Assembly: GCF_917563925.1 (NCBI RefSeq)
Contig: NZ_CAKJTJ010000012.1
Coordinates: 1-64,000 of the forward strand
DNA length: 64,000 nucleotides
Origin: Sutcliffiella rhizosphaerae
GTDB lineage: Bacteria > Bacillota > Bacilli > Bacillales > Bacillaceae_I
Direction of reading: 5' to 3'
Positions 63,199-64,000 of this stretch are shown piece by piece (the first letter of the stretch is position 1; every line of letters begins with the position of its first letter). A program made the translations under genes and the position numbers. The notes below the pieces were generated by a model that did no database searches, was not told the origin of the DNA, and was given only the letters and a program-made list of their open reading frames with translations.

Positions 63199-63424
63199 TT
63201 CCTTACTCCTTTACTTTGTTGTATGTGATGGAATTTTACACTATAACTCTTATTAAAACAATTACTTCGGAAATAAAAATAACTTCTCTATTCCAAAACA
63301 AGAAAAAATCTATAGCATAGCTTCATAGGGATTGCCCGAACGGAAGTAGTCACTTTCTAAACAGCAATGATTGTTTACGAATTAAAATACATTATCTTTA
63401 GGAAGTGCACCATTTGTAAAAATA
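63199..63424. other. Gap upstream of msrA
   Basis: About 225 bases. It must hold the msrA promoter; I see no gene and no clear regulatory motif. Confidence 0.4.
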
Positions 63425-63457
63425 AAAAGAGGCAAGCTATTACTAGCTATACCTCCA
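63425..63457 (-). terminator. Terminator of the 89-residue membrane protein gene
   Basis: On the minus strand GAGGTATAGCT and AGCTTGCCTC pair with one mismatch, followed by TTTTTATTTTT. Confidence 0.75.
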
Positions 63458-63461
63458 TTTT

Positions 63462-63731
63462 TTACTGCATTTTTTTATTGTAATACTCTACTGAATATTG
63501 GGCTCCCTCACTTACCATATTGTTGTCTTGAATGTCTTCTGGATCAGGATTGCCAGCTTTCTCAATTGGTAGATTCGTTTTTCTATATTTTAATGGAACT
63601 AACTTGTTTTTTAGTTTCTTTGAAAAGAAAGTTATTTTTTCTCTGTACGGTTTATATGCTAAGAGACCTGCACCAGTTAGACTTGCTACTCCTGCAATCA
63701 TTAAAGGTTTTTTCAGTTGACGTGTATTCAT
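63462..63731 (-). CDS. Small hypothetical protein with one hydrophobic segment
   Basis: An 89-residue protein starting at ATG 63731 after TGGAGGCG. A short hydrophobic N-terminal segment (PLMIAGVASLTGAGLLAY) is followed by a basic stretch (FFSKKLKNKLVPLKYRKTN) and an acidic tail. A membrane anchor seems likely. Family not recognised. Confidence 0.6.
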   Translation of the reverse strand: MNTRQLKKPLMIAGVASLTGAGLLAYKPYREKITFFSKKLKNKLVPLKYRKTNLPIEKAGNPDPEDIQDNNMVSEGAQYSVEYYNKKMQ

Positions 63732-63806
63732 AATGAACGCCTCCATTTTTATAAGTATTACTATTGGAGGTGTTATTCCCTTCTTGGTGGATGTTAAACA
63801 TGTTAA

Positions 63807-64000
63807 TTACAACCCGTGTTTCGTTATGACAGCTTTAATTGCCATATAGTCCACAGCGTCTGGTAGTTGCTCTTTAATTGGTTTTAATTTTTCAGAACCA
63901 ACATCAACAATTACCTTAATGATTTCTTTCTCAAACTCTCCAGGAATAAAGTCATCCCAATCAATTTCCATTTCCTCTTCCGTCACACACTTAAAAAGGT
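63807..64000 (-). CDS. C-terminal part of a protein cut by the window edge
   Basis: About 64 residues on the minus strand ending at TAA 63807. The text reads WDDFIPGEFEKEIIKVIVDV and KPIKEQLPDAVDYMAIKAVI. Coding composition looks genuine. Family not recognised. Confidence 0.5.
   Translation of the reverse strand, partial: LFKCVTEEEMEIDWDDFIPGEFEKEIIKVIVDVGSEKLKPIKEQLPDAVDYMAIKAVITKHGL

Noticed and set aside
1-64000. CRISPR array, tRNA or rRNA genes, complete insertion sequence
   Set aside because: No regularly spaced repeats, no cloverleaf or rRNA-like tract and no transposase frame were seen on either strand.

Overview
The window looks like chromosomal DNA of a low-GC, endospore-forming Bacillaceae. 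The support is direct: AT-rich sequence with strong AGGAGG-type ribosome binding sites and frequent GTG/TTG starts, CotX-type and YjcZ-type spore genes, a citR/citA pair, an argCJBD-carAB-argF cluster in the Bacillus subtilis order, NrnB, and a PbpC-type PBP. No rRNA, tRNA, CRISPR array, prophage or complete transposase gene was seen.

Layout. 1-8.6 kb: a sortase-anchored SGNH hydrolase, an orphan protein with PUA/EVE-like ends, an autoregulated SRPBCC-ArsR pair, a Suv3-like helicase, a YceI protein, and small GNAT and DUF1871 genes. 8.6-16.2 kb: a lipoprotein penicillin-binding protein, a VOC protein, a luciferase-like oxidoreductase, an M20 peptidase, a tiny YjcZ-type peptide, an M29 aminopeptidase and a glycoamylase-like protein divergent from an AraC regulator. 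17.2-27.4 kb: a mobile repeat, D-amino acid transaminase, ExoA, a DUF899-VOC fusion, small proteins, the fixABCX electron-transfer operon, a NUDIX-DUF402 pair and citR. 27.5-39.2 kb: citA, a DsbA-like protein, a Upf1-like helicase, an XRE-DUF1232 regulator divergent from an LCP-family gene, YihY, a DDAH-like enzyme, a CAP-domain lipoprotein, a Gfo/Idh/MocA dehydrogenase and a DJ-1/PfpI protein. 39.3-51.5 kb: nine arginine genes (argC-J-B-D-carA-carB-argF-argG-argH) on the minus strand. ARG-box-like operators lie before argC and before argG. 51.5-64 kb: a candidate structured small RNA, a second Gfo/Idh/MocA gene, a small spore-coat operon followed by the second copy of the mobile repeat, a coiled-coil protein, an acyl-CoA synthetase, threonine aldolase, an Fsr-type transporter, a DUF3900-like protein, NrnB and MsrA.

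Functional themes. The arginine cluster covers glutamate to arginine, with ArgJ recycling the acetyl group and a dedicated carbamoyl-phosphate synthetase. FixABCX together with an acyl-CoA synthetase and citrate synthase suggests fatty-acid or acetyl-CoA electron flow, but this is inference. Several one-component regulators sit on perfect palindromes that overlap their own promoters.

The most unusual signal is a pair of MITE-like, GC-rich, foldable elements (17278-17551 and 53931-54148) in opposite orientation. Each is bracketed on both sides by copies of a different terminator-like hairpin. In the second copy the flanking 26-bp hairpin is duplicated exactly. This suggests an element that targets and duplicates intrinsic terminators. 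Other items worth a look are a hairpin combining an arg-operon terminator with the DJ-1 ribosome binding site, a structured RNA candidate before the second Gfo/Idh gene, and several terminators whose stems encode the last codons of the gene they end.
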